Source: Lachnospiraceae bacterium UBA3814 (GTDB lineage Bacteria > Bacillota > Clostridia > Lachnospirales > Lachnospiraceae). From it: 11,799 nt of DNA. Below the pieces are notes generated by a model that worked only from the letters and a program-made list of their open reading frames with translations, was not told where the DNA came from and made no database searches. Positions 1-6,306 of this stretch are shown in pieces. Both the position numbers and the translations under genes were made by a program. Location of the stretch: positions 7,516 through 19,314 of the forward strand of contig DFEA01000080.1 of the NCBI GenBank assembly GCA_002368575.1. The letters run 5' to 3'. Numbering within the stretch: position 1 is the stretch's first letter; the number at the start of each line of letters is the position of its first letter.

Positions 1-14
1 TCTGAGCTTTTGCG

Positions 15-158
15 CAACTCACTTAGCGAAAAGCGATTTTTATATAAAACCTTTCAACCCTGTTTGAGCTCGCGCACTGAATTCCTTCGATAACTGTGAA
101 GCGAGTTGTTGAAAGGTTTTATTGTTATAAAAATCGCTTTGAGTTTAGTGAGGTTGCA
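15..158. repeat. Long imperfect inverted repeat, arms of about 45 bp
   Basis: The arm at 15-58 is the reverse complement of 108-158 apart from a 4-base insert (TGTT, 123-126), a few mismatches and a 1-base insert near the outer end. The innermost 15 bases (GTTGAAAGGTTTTAT) and the next 14 (ATAAAAATCGCTTT) match exactly. The 49-base centre also has a small CTCGC/GCGAG pairing. No T-run follows the right arm, so it does not look like an ordinary terminator. It could be a miniature inverted-repeat element, a transposon relic or a folded RNA; the sequence alone cannot decide. No transposase is visible in the window. Confidence 0.6.
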
Positions 159-240
159 GCCGCGAAGAGCCGGACTTTCTTATGATCAGCATATCCCTCA
201 CAACCTTAAGGTAATAAACGATTACTCGGCGGCGGGGGAG

Positions 241-268
241 TTGACTTTTATTTTAAAAAGAATATACT
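241..268 (+). promoter_or_regulatory. Sigma-A promoter of the antiporter cluster
   Basis: TTGACT (241-246), a 16-base AT-rich spacer and TATACT (263-268) make a near-consensus housekeeping promoter. It is the only good candidate upstream of the mrpE start, and predicts a transcript start near 275 and a leader of about 165 bases. Positions 1-240 hold no gene I can support. Confidence 0.65.
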
Positions 269-340
269 TTGGAAAGATGCCAAAGCCCACGGCTCTATAA
301 AAGAACTTATTTATGATCGGCATTTAAGTACAAAGGAAAT

Positions 341-424
341 GATCCGTTCAGCCAGCTGAACGGATCGGCCCGATCTAAAGAGCAGATCGAGCCTAAGCGC
401 ACGATTTTCAAAGAAAATCGGCGC
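341..424 (+). promoter_or_regulatory. Structured leader: three tandem stem-loops before mrpE
   Basis: Three hairpins follow each other almost without gaps. The first is a perfect 12-bp stem (341-352 with 355-366). The second (367-393) pairs CGATCT with AGATCG, with an outer GGC/GCC after one mismatch. The third pairs 402-409 with 413-420 (8 bp, AAA loop), with an outer GCGC/GCGC pair around a bulged A at 401. The third ends 6 bases before the ribosome binding site GGAG (431-434). None has a T-run, so this is not a plain attenuator. I do not recognise it as a known riboswitch class. A role in mRNA stability or translation control is inference. Confidence 0.55.
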
Positions 425-443
425 AGATGCGGAGTATTTTGTG

Positions 444-944
444 ATGTATCTGGTTCTGGTTTTTTTGTGGATCGTATTTAACGGACAGTTCACGGTCGAG
501 ATCCTGCTCTTCGGAATGGGGGTGTCGGCTTTTATATATTTCTTCATGTGCAGGTTCCTGGACTTTTCACCGGCAAAGGATCTGCTGATGCTTAAGGAGG
601 CCTTTCTGTTTATATGGTTCATCCTTGATCTTCTGGTTGAGATATTAAAGGCGAACCGGCAGGCCTTCAGGCTGCTGATGAGCAACCGCAATGAAATAGA
701 GCCGGTGATCGTACACTTTAAGACAGATCTTAAGACAAATACCGCAAAAGTACTGCTTGCGGATTCGATCACACTTACGCCGGGTACCATAACCGTGTCG
801 CTTGAGGGAAATGAGCTCACAGTGCATTGTCTTGACAGGGAGCTGGCCCCGGGGCTTGCGGATTCCTCCTTCGTGCATATCCTTACCAGGATGGAGGAGC
901 TTAAGGACAAAGCGACCGGCGGGGAGGAGAAAAGCAAGGCATGA
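444..944 (+). CDS. mrpE: Mrp antiporter subunit E (MnhE/MbhA family)
   Basis: Small membrane subunit of the Mrp-type multisubunit cation/proton antiporter, corresponding to MbhA of membrane-bound hydrogenase complexes. The N-terminal third is hydrophobic, with about two to three helices over residues 1-68. It is followed by a soluble domain with the family signature LADSITLTPGTITVSL (about 105-120) and LTVHCLD (125-131). Length (166 residues) is normal for the family. The start is ATG at 444, 9 bases after GGAG (431-434); an in-frame GTG at 441 with 6-base spacing is nearly as good. It is the first gene of the cluster, and its stop overlaps the next start as ATGA, so translation is probably coupled. 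In known Mrp complexes all small subunits are needed for assembly; the exact job of E is unresolved. Confidence 0.93.
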   Translation: MYLVLVFLWIVFNGQFTVEILLFGMGVSAFIYFFMCRFLDFSPAKDLLMLKEAFLFIWFILDLLVEILKANRQAFRLLMSNRNEIEPVIVHFKTDLKTNTAKVLLADSITLTPGTITVSLEGNELTVHCLDRELAPGLADSSFVHILTRMEELKDKATGGEEKSKA

Positions 945-1252
945 CGATAAGCAACCAGGTCACCAATGTTTTCTTTTATATAATACTGATCATTCTCGGC
1001 ATACTTCTGTTTGCCTGCCTTTTAAGGGCCATAAGGGGACCGGAGGTCGCGGACCGTCTGGTCGCGACAAACATGATGGGAACTATCGTCCTTGTTATGA
1101 TCTGTACTCTGGCCCTTCTTCTTAATGAGGGCTTTCTTGTCGATGTAGCGGTGGTATATTCTTTACTGAGCTTTCTTTCCGTGGTCTTCATCACCAAGAT
1201 ATATATGGGGGCGCATGAGGAAAAGAAGGCGGGAGACTCTGAAGGAAAATGA
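941..1252 (+). CDS. mrpF: Mrp antiporter subunit F (MnhF/MbhB family)
   Basis: 103-residue membrane protein with three predicted helices (about 8-30, 44-62, 66-87). The family motif RGPEVADRLVA (32-42) sits between helices 1 and 2. Helix 3 begins with the conserved acidic position in LVDVAVVYSLLSFLS (Asp68), which studies of Mrp have linked to function in MrpF. The C-terminal tail from about residue 90 is short and charged. ATG at 941 overlaps the mrpE stop by four bases, and the stop overlaps mrpG in the same way (ATGA at 1249). Order E-F-G is the usual one. Confidence in the family is high; the transported cation cannot be read from the sequence. Confidence 0.93.
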   Translation: MTISNQVTNVFFYIILIILGILLFACLLRAIRGPEVADRLVATNMMGTIVLVMICTLALLLNEGFLVDVAVVYSLLSFLSVVFITKIYMGAHEEKKAGDSEGK

Positions 1253-1632
1253 TAGTCTTAGAATGGATAAGAATGATACTTGGCTTTTCGCTCATGCTCC
1301 TTTGCGTGTCGGTATTTGCCATAGAGATAATCGGTGTTTTCAAGATGAAGTTTTCTCTGAACCGTATGCACGCGGCCGCCATGGGCGATACCCTTGGGCT
1401 CCTGTCGGGGCTCCTCGGACTCATGATAATTTCGGGCTTTAACTTCACGACACTGAAAATGGCGCTTGTTCTGGTCTTTCTGTGGTGTACCTCCCCGATA
1501 GCGAGTCACCTCATAGCGAGGATGGAGTACCAGACAAACGAGCACCTTTCAGAGTATGCCGAGTTCAGGGAGCTTTATGATATCGAGGCCGAAGCAGTTC
1601 AGAGGAAGGCTTCAGAGGAGGAGCAGGCGTGA
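1249..1632 (+). CDS. mrpG: Mrp antiporter subunit G (MnhG/MbhC family)
   Basis: 127-residue membrane protein with three hydrophobic segments (about 5-31, 46-62, 68-90). Family hallmarks are RMHAAAMGDTLG (39-50) and the end of helix 3, LWCTSPIASHLIAR (78-91). The C-terminal tail (92-127) is acidic and probably cytoplasmic. The start overlaps the mrpF stop as ATGA and the stop overlaps the next gene's GTG start as GTGA. In the Mbh structure, the equivalents of E, F and G pack with the MbhD/E module and are proposed to line the sodium path; extension of that role to this protein is inference. Confidence 0.93.
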   Translation: MIVLEWIRMILGFSLMLLCVSVFAIEIIGVFKMKFSLNRMHAAAMGDTLGLLSGLLGLMIISGFNFTTLKMALVLVFLWCTSPIASHLIARMEYQTNEHLSEYAEFRELYDIEAEAVQRKASEEEQA

Positions 1633-2066
1633 AGATATTTCTGGTGATCCTGTTTTGCTTCCTTATTATATGCGCGGTGGCGGTCAGCTTTTCAAAAAAT
1701 CTGCTGAACTCTATCCTGATCTATATGTCCTTCAGCCTTATCATGTCAATGGTCTGGATGTCCCTTGAATCGCCCGACCTTGCGATAACCGAGGCGGCTG
1801 TAGGCGCCGGGGTCACGACCCTTCTGTTTTTCGGCTGCTTTAAAAAGATCGGGGCCATAAGCGAGGAAGAGATAGATACCATGAATGAGACAGAGGTGGA
1901 TACTGTCCATGGCTTTGTGGGAGATATCATGCTCTATGACAGCGCGGGCTCAGAGACGGCTGATCCCGGAGCAGGCGTTTCCGGGCAGGGCTCCTCACCT
2001 CAGACGTATGCGGAAGCGGAAGCCGGAGGGGAGAGCCCCGATCAGGCGATGCTCTGGAACCGGTAA
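1629..2066 (+). CDS. MbhD-like subunit (equivalent to part of the MrpA C-terminal region)
   Basis: Residues 1-74 form three hydrophobic segments ending in the very typical motif SPDLAITEAAVGAGVTTLLF (48-67), the signature of the MbhD/DUF4040 domain. In classical Mrp operons this domain lies in the C-terminal part of MrpA; here it is a separate gene, as in archaeal mbhD. Residues 75-145 are an acidic tail rich in Glu, Ser and Gly with no recognisable domain, probably cytoplasmic and disordered; that tail is longer than I expect for the family. The start is GTG at 1629, with a strong AGAGGAGG ribosome binding site at 1614-1621 and a GTGA overlap with mrpG. A 98-base gap with a stem-loop follows. 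Confidence 0.88.
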   Translation: MKIFLVILFCFLIICAVAVSFSKNLLNSILIYMSFSLIMSMVWMSLESPDLAITEAAVGAGVTTLLFFGCFKKIGAISEEEIDTMNETEVDTVHGFVGDIMLYDSAGSETADPGAGVSGQGSSPQTYAEAEAGGESPDQAMLWNR

Positions 2067-2164
2067 GGGAAAGGAAATGATGTGACAGTTCGCCTAATGG
2101 TGAACTGTTACGAAATGATCGGTGCGGTCAGAGGCATGGGAATGAAGCGGACCGGGGAGGGATA
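2067..2164 (+). promoter_or_regulatory. Intra-cluster gap with a 13-bp stem-loop
   Basis: The only sizeable gap in the first half of the cluster. Bases 2082-2094 pair with 2099-2111 (13 bp including two G-U pairs, TAAT loop). The hairpin is directly preceded by AAAGGAAATGAT (2070-2081), the same 12 bases that precede the first leader hairpin (332-343). There is no T-run, so full termination is unlikely. GGGGAGGG (2154-2161) serves the next gene. Possible roles are partial attenuation, RNA processing or a dispersed repeat. Confidence 0.5.
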
Positions 2165-3142
2165 ATGAGTAAGAAGATACCTCAGGAGGAATATAAGAAA
2201 ACCTTTTCATATAAATACTTCAGATGGTTGGGTGACGAGGACGATGCCTACATCGGAAGGGTGGAGATGAGCGTCAAGACTCCTCATGAGGAGGAGGTTG
2301 CCGCCATAAGGGAACGGATGAGCGAAAAGGAGCTTATGTTTGACCGGATCTATGATCTTGAGAACAATAAGCTGATCCTTTTGTTCAGGAGGATATATAA
2401 GGCTATAGCGGTGCTTTTCTGCCTGACCCTGTTTTTGCTGCTGCTCGTGAACGTATCCTACCTTCCGCCCATCGGGGATCCCGATAACCCCGCGGACAAT
2501 GAGGTCCCGAGGCGGTATATAGAAAGCGGCCTTCAGGAGACCGGCGCCATCAACATAGTTTCCGGAATGATCCTTGATTACAGGGCCTTTGATACCTTCG
2601 GAGAGTCGAACGTGCTCTTTATAGCAACCGTGACCGTGCTTATCCTGCTTAAGATCGACAGCACCCTCAAGCGGAGAGACCCCGAAAAATACGAGGAGGA
2701 GACCAACGACAGAAGGCTTGAGCCCAAAAACGACCTGATCCTGCAGGGCGGGGCTAGGGTGCTCATCCCGGTCATATTTCTGTGGGGGGTCTGCGTGATC
2801 CTGAACGGGCATCTTTCTCCGGGAGGAGGCTTTTCCGGAGGAGCGATAATAGGAGCAGGGCTGATCCTGTATCTCAATGCCTTCGGCTTTAAGAGGACGG
2901 AGCGCTTTTTTGTGGAAAGGACCTATAAGCTCATAAGCTTTGTGGCGCTCACCTTTTACTGCCTGGCAAAGAGCTATTCCTTCTTTACCGGCGCAAATCA
3001 CCTTGAGAGCCATATCCCGAAGGGAGAGCCGGGAGCGATACTGAGCGGAGGCCTGATCTTTCCGCTTGATATTTGTGTAGGCTTTGTGGTCGCCTGTACC
3101 ATGTATACCTTTTACTGTATGTTTAGAAAGGGAGATTTCTGA
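2165..3142 (+). CDS. mrpB: MbhE-MrpB fusion subunit
   Basis: Two subunits that are separate in archaeal Mbh are joined here (325 residues). Residues 1-75 are a charged, probably cytoplasmic N-terminal extension that I do not recognise. Residues 78-165 match the MbhE module: a membrane helix, then LPPIGDPDNPADN (100-112) and the conserved ILDYRAFDTFGE (136-147) before a second helix. Residues 170-190 are a charged linker. Residues 190-322 are the MnhB domain, with three or four helices and the diagnostic HLSPGGGFSGG (216-226). In classical Mrp the MbhE module is the end of MrpA, just before MrpB, so the fusion keeps the order. ATG at 2165 follows GGGGAGGG. The TGA stop abuts the mrpC ATG with no spacer, in the same frame. 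Confidence 0.9.
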   Translation: MSKKIPQEEYKKTFSYKYFRWLGDEDDAYIGRVEMSVKTPHEEEVAAIRERMSEKELMFDRIYDLENNKLILLFRRIYKAIAVLFCLTLFLLLLVNVSYLPPIGDPDNPADNEVPRRYIESGLQETGAINIVSGMILDYRAFDTFGESNVLFIATVTVLILLKIDSTLKRRDPEKYEEETNDRRLEPKNDLILQGGARVLIPVIFLWGVCVILNGHLSPGGGFSGGAIIGAGLILYLNAFGFKRTERFFVERTYKLISFVALTFYCLAKSYSFFTGANHLESHIPKGEPGAILSGGLIFPLDICVGFVVACTMYTFYCMFRKGDF

Positions 3143-3517
3143 ATGGGTCAGAACCTTTTTTCAAATTACGGAGAGGCGGTTGCGATGCTTCTGTTTGCCA
3201 TCGGCTTTACCAACCTCCTGCTGCAGCAGAACCTGATAAAGAAGATAATAGGCTTGAATATAATGGATTCGGCGGTATATCTGTTCCTGACTGAGAAGGG
3301 CTATATCGTGGGAAGAGTGGCACCGATAATCACGGACGGAAGCCAGAGCGTGGATCGCTATGTGAACCCCATACCGGCAGGGCTGGTGCTTACGGGTATA
3401 GTGGTTTCGGTCTCGGTCACGGCGCTCATGCTTTCGCTTACGGTGAAGCTTTACCAGAGGTATCATACTCTTAATCTTGATGAGATATCAACTCGTCTGA
3501 GAAGGGAAGGACAATAA
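3143..3517 (+). CDS. mrpC: Mrp antiporter subunit C (MnhC/NuoK family)
   Basis: 124-residue, three-helix membrane protein related to NuoK of complex I. Helix 1 spans about 9-28. NLIKKIIGLNIMDSAVYLFL (30-49) is the family's helix-2 motif, and PIPAGLVLTGIVVSVSVTAL (76-95) is helix 3, close to the PLPQALVLTAIVI pattern of MrpC. The loop between helices 2 and 3 (50-75) is longer than in NuoK, as usual for MrpC. AAGGGAG (3128-3134) lies inside the end of the previous gene at good distance. The stop overlaps the next ATG as TAATG. In related complexes this subunit sits between MrpA/MbhD-E and the first large antiporter subunit. Confidence 0.92.
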   Translation: MGQNLFSNYGEAVAMLLFAIGFTNLLLQQNLIKKIIGLNIMDSAVYLFLTEKGYIVGRVAPIITDGSQSVDRYVNPIPAGLVLTGIVVSVSVTALMLSLTVKLYQRYHTLNLDEISTRLRREGQ

Positions 3518-5016
3518 TGGAGTTTATCAGAAATTTCCCGTTCTTCTCAATAATGCTCTCGATGCTTTCCGGGATAGTCACCTCTATCCTGCCGAAAAAG
3601 GCCGCAAGGATACTCAATGCGGCAATGATATCCGTGGTCTTTATCCTTTCGGTCATACTGCTTGTGTATCTGAATAAGGACGGCAGTTACTTTGTATACA
3701 TGATGGGACATTTTCCGGCTCCCTACGGAAACGAGATAAGGGCCGGGGTGCTTGAAGCGCTGATGGCTGCCTTTTTTTCGGTCATAATGCTGCTGTCTGT
3801 GCTGGGAGGACATAAGAAGCTTGAGGAGGAGGTGGATGCTGACAGGCATAACCTCTACTATATCCTGGTGGATATGATGCTGAGCTCTCTTCTTGCGCTT
3901 GTATACACAAATGACCTGTTTACGGCATATGTGTTCGTGGAGATCAATACCATTTCGGCCTGCGGGCTGATAATGATCAGAAGGATCGGACGTACCTATG
4001 TGGCGGCGGTGAGATATATGATCATGAGCCTTATCGGCTCGGGCCTCATACTTCTGGGTATATCCATGCTCTATGATCTTACGGGGCATCTTCTGATGAG
4101 CAACATCAAGCAGTCGATAACAAAGCTGGTCGCAAACGGGAATTATCATGTTCCCCTGCAGATAACGGTCACTCTGATCTGCGTGGGACTTGCCGTAAAA
4201 AGCGCGCTGTTTCCCTTTCATGCATGGCTCCCGGATGCCTATGGCTATTCGACGGTAAGCTCCGCTGCCATTTTGTCGTCCCTGGTCTCTAAGGGATATA
4301 TCTTTCTTCTTATAAAGATTATCTACAGGGTAGTAGGGTACGACGCCATGATCATTTCGGGGATACTGAATATTTTCTTCTGCTTCGGGCTCGTCGCGAT
4401 GATAGTGGGCTCGGTAAGGGCTATAAGGGAGAATGATATAAGGCGTATGATCGCCTACTCCTCCATCGCTCAGATAGGCTACATCTATATGGGCTTCGGG
4501 CTTGCGACACAGTCAGGTATGGAGGCCTCGATCTTCCAGATACTCTCACACGGGGCCACAAAATCGCTTCTGTTCATAGCGGCGATAGGACTTACGGATG
4601 TCTCGGGCTTCAGCAGGCGCTTTGCCGACCTTACGGGCTCCGGCTTCAGGAATAAGATCGCGGGGGCAGGCTTTGTCGTGGGTTCGCTTTCGATGGTGGG
4701 CGTCCCCCTGTTCTCCGGGTTCATCTCAAAGCTTCTGTTTGCCGAGGCGGGCATACTGGTCGAGGGGAAATCCATCCCTACGCTTGTGGTGCTTGCCGTA
4801 AGCGTTATCCTGAACGCCATCTATTTCATGAAGACCTGTATAAGAGTGTATACACCCTGGGCGGCCGGATATTACGAGGATCAGAGGATAAGCTTTAAGG
4901 AGGAGTGGTCCTACGGGCTTACCATTATCGGGTTTATTGCGGTAAATCTGATCCTGGGCTGTACCTCACAGCCCTTCCTCGACATTATACATAAGGGATT
5001 GGGGACTTTTTCGTAA
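3517..5016 (+). CDS. mrpD: Mrp antiporter subunit D-type (NuoM/N family, MbhH equivalent), large subunit 1
   Basis: Full-length 499-residue antiporter-like subunit with about 14 helices, Proton_antipo_M family. The expected ion-path residues are present: Glu142 in TM5 (VFVEINTIS), Lys228 in TM7 (AVKSALFPFHAWLPDAY), Lys259 in TM8 (SLVSKG), His345 and Lys349 (SHGATKS), and Lys405 in TM12 (FISKLL). In MrpD of Bacillus the TM5 Glu and TM7 Lys are essential. It follows mrpC directly, as MbhH follows MbhG, so it is the best mrpD orthologue of the four. ATG at 3517 overlaps the mrpC stop; GAAGGGAAGG (3501-3510) is the ribosome binding site. Its TAA is followed at once by the next ATG in the same frame. 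Confidence 0.93.
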   Translation: MEFIRNFPFFSIMLSMLSGIVTSILPKKAARILNAAMISVVFILSVILLVYLNKDGSYFVYMMGHFPAPYGNEIRAGVLEALMAAFFSVIMLLSVLGGHKKLEEEVDADRHNLYYILVDMMLSSLLALVYTNDLFTAYVFVEINTISACGLIMIRRIGRTYVAAVRYMIMSLIGSGLILLGISMLYDLTGHLLMSNIKQSITKLVANGNYHVPLQITVTLICVGLAVKSALFPFHAWLPDAYGYSTVSSAAILSSLVSKGYIFLLIKIIYRVVGYDAMIISGILNIFFCFGLVAMIVGSVRAIRENDIRRMIAYSSIAQIGYIYMGFGLATQSGMEASIFQILSHGATKSLLFIAAIGLTDVSGFSRRFADLTGSGFRNKIAGAGFVVGSLSMVGVPLFSGFISKLLFAEAGILVEGKSIPTLVVLAVSVILNAIYFMKTCIRVYTPWAAGYYEDQRISFKEEWSYGLTIIGFIAVNLILGCTSQPFLDIIHKGLGTFS

Positions 5017-6306
5017 ATGGAGCTTTTCTATTTCAGGGCAGACGGACTGAGCGTACTGTTTATGATCGTGATCACGGTGGTATTCGTCTGCTCCTTCATT
5101 CATTCACTTGAATATTTTGAAACCGAAAGAGAGCATATCAAAAGATTCTATGCCTGCTTTTTCCTGACCTACGGGGCGCTGATGCTTTTGTCCTGCGCGG
5201 GGAGCCTTATCACCTTTTATCTGTGCTATGAGCTGATGACGCTTCTGTCACTGCCTCTCGTTCTGCACGAGCAGTCCCATGAGGCGCTGATAGCGGGGCT
5301 CAAGTATCTGTTCTATTCTCTTTGCGGCGCTTATATGGCGCTGCTGGGACTGTTTTTCCTGAGCAGGTACGCACAGGGCTTTGAATTCAGGCCGGGAGGG
5401 ATCCTTGATATGAGTGCCTGTGAGGGCCACGAGAGCCTTCTGCTTACGGTGCTCTTTTTCATGATCCTGGGCTTTTCCGTGAAGGCCGGTATGTTTCCGA
5501 TGCATGCCTGGCTCGATACCGCGCATCCTATCGCTCCCGCTCCCGCAAGCGCGATCCTGTCGGGAGTCATAGTCAAAAGCGGTGTTCTCGGGATCATAAG
5601 GACGATATATTATGTTTTCGGGGCCGAATTTTTCAGCGGAAGCCCGGTCCAGACCATACTTATCATTCTTTCTCTCATTACGGTCTTCATGGGCTCGATG
5701 CTTGCGTACCGCGAACGCATCCTTAAGAGGAGGCTTGCGTATTCTACCGTAAGCCAGCTCTCCTATATACTTTTCGGTATTTTTATAATGGACGAAAGGG
5801 CTCTTGAGGGCTCTCTTCTTCATATCATAGCCCATGCTTTTATAAAGTCCGCCCTGTTCCTTACGGCCGGAGCACTCATACGCTGCACCGGGAGGGTGGA
5901 GGTCTCGGGTTATAAGGGCCTGGGAAAGGAGCTTTCAGGACTCATGTGGTGCTATACCTTCTGTGCCCTTTCTCTTACGGGGATCCCGCCGACAGGCGGC
6001 TTTACAAGCAAGTGGTATCTTGCTGTCGGTGCCCTGTCCTCGGGGGTCAGGGTATTCAGGTATCTGGGGCCTGTGGTCCTGCTGGTGAGCGCCCTGCTTA
6101 CCGCGGGTTACCTGTTCCCCATAAGCGTTTCAGCCTTCTTTCCCGGAGAGGCTGAAGATAGGGCGGAGCTTTTAAAAAAGCCCGGCCCTCTGATGCTTGC
6201 GCCCATCCTCGTGCTGACGGTACTGGCGGTGCTTATCGGTATTTTCCCGGCACCCGTTGAATCGCAGCTTGAGAGGATCATTTCGATGATGGGGGTAGCG
6301 GGATGA
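5017..6306 (+). CDS. Antiporter-like subunit 2 (NuoL/M/N family), N-terminally short
   Basis: 429 residues of the Proton_antipo_M family. The core is intact: Glu72 in TM5 (CYELMTLLS), Lys156 in TM7 (SVKAGMFPMHAWLDTAHP), Lys187 in TM8 (GVIVKSG), His273 and Lys277 (AHAFIKS), and Lys332 in TM12 (FTSKWY). The Glu is normally near residue 137-142, so about 65-70 residues (the first two helices) are absent. No extension is possible, because the stop of the previous gene sits in the same frame immediately before this ATG. Upstream SD is weak (GGGG at 5001-5004), so translation probably depends on termination-reinitiation from the gene before. The loop after TM7 reads WLDTAH, not the usual WLPxAH. 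Which ion path it serves is unknown. Confidence 0.9.
   Translation: MELFYFRADGLSVLFMIVITVVFVCSFIHSLEYFETEREHIKRFYACFFLTYGALMLLSCAGSLITFYLCYELMTLLSLPLVLHEQSHEALIAGLKYLFYSLCGAYMALLGLFFLSRYAQGFEFRPGGILDMSACEGHESLLLTVLFFMILGFSVKAGMFPMHAWLDTAHPIAPAPASAILSGVIVKSGVLGIIRTIYYVFGAEFFSGSPVQTILIILSLITVFMGSMLAYRERILKRRLAYSTVSQLSYILFGIFIMDERALEGSLLHIIAHAFIKSALFLTAGALIRCTGRVEVSGYKGLGKELSGLMWCYTFCALSLTGIPPTGGFTSKWYLAVGALSSGVRVFRYLGPVVLLVSALLTAGYLFPISVSAFFPGEAEDRAELLKKPGPLMLAPILVLTVLAVLIGIFPAPVESQLERIISMMGVAG

Noticed and set aside
106..300. Plus-strand ORF of 64 codons before the antiporter promoter
   Set aside because: It starts with TTG inside the inverted repeat, has no ribosome binding site, runs through the promoter and has no family-like content.
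275..440. Known sodium or other riboswitch in the antiporter leader
   Set aside because: I could not match the hairpins to any class I know; only a covariance search could settle it, so no class is claimed.
311..937. 208-codon minus-strand open frame over mrpE and the leader
   Set aside because: It is antisense to a recognised MrpE and crosses the leader hairpins; Ser/Arg-rich, no initiation site.
2207..3013. 268-codon open frame antisense to the MbhE-MrpB gene
   Set aside because: The plus strand is a clear membrane subunit; the antisense frame is Lys/His/Gln-rich mirror composition of hydrophobic codons with no start signal.
3547..4221. 224-codon open frame antisense to mrpD
   Set aside because: Shadow of conserved antiporter codons; the same kind of composition as other antisense frames here.
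5248..5835. 195-codon open frame antisense to large subunit 2
   Set aside because: Shadow frame without ribosome binding site; the sense gene has all family motifs.
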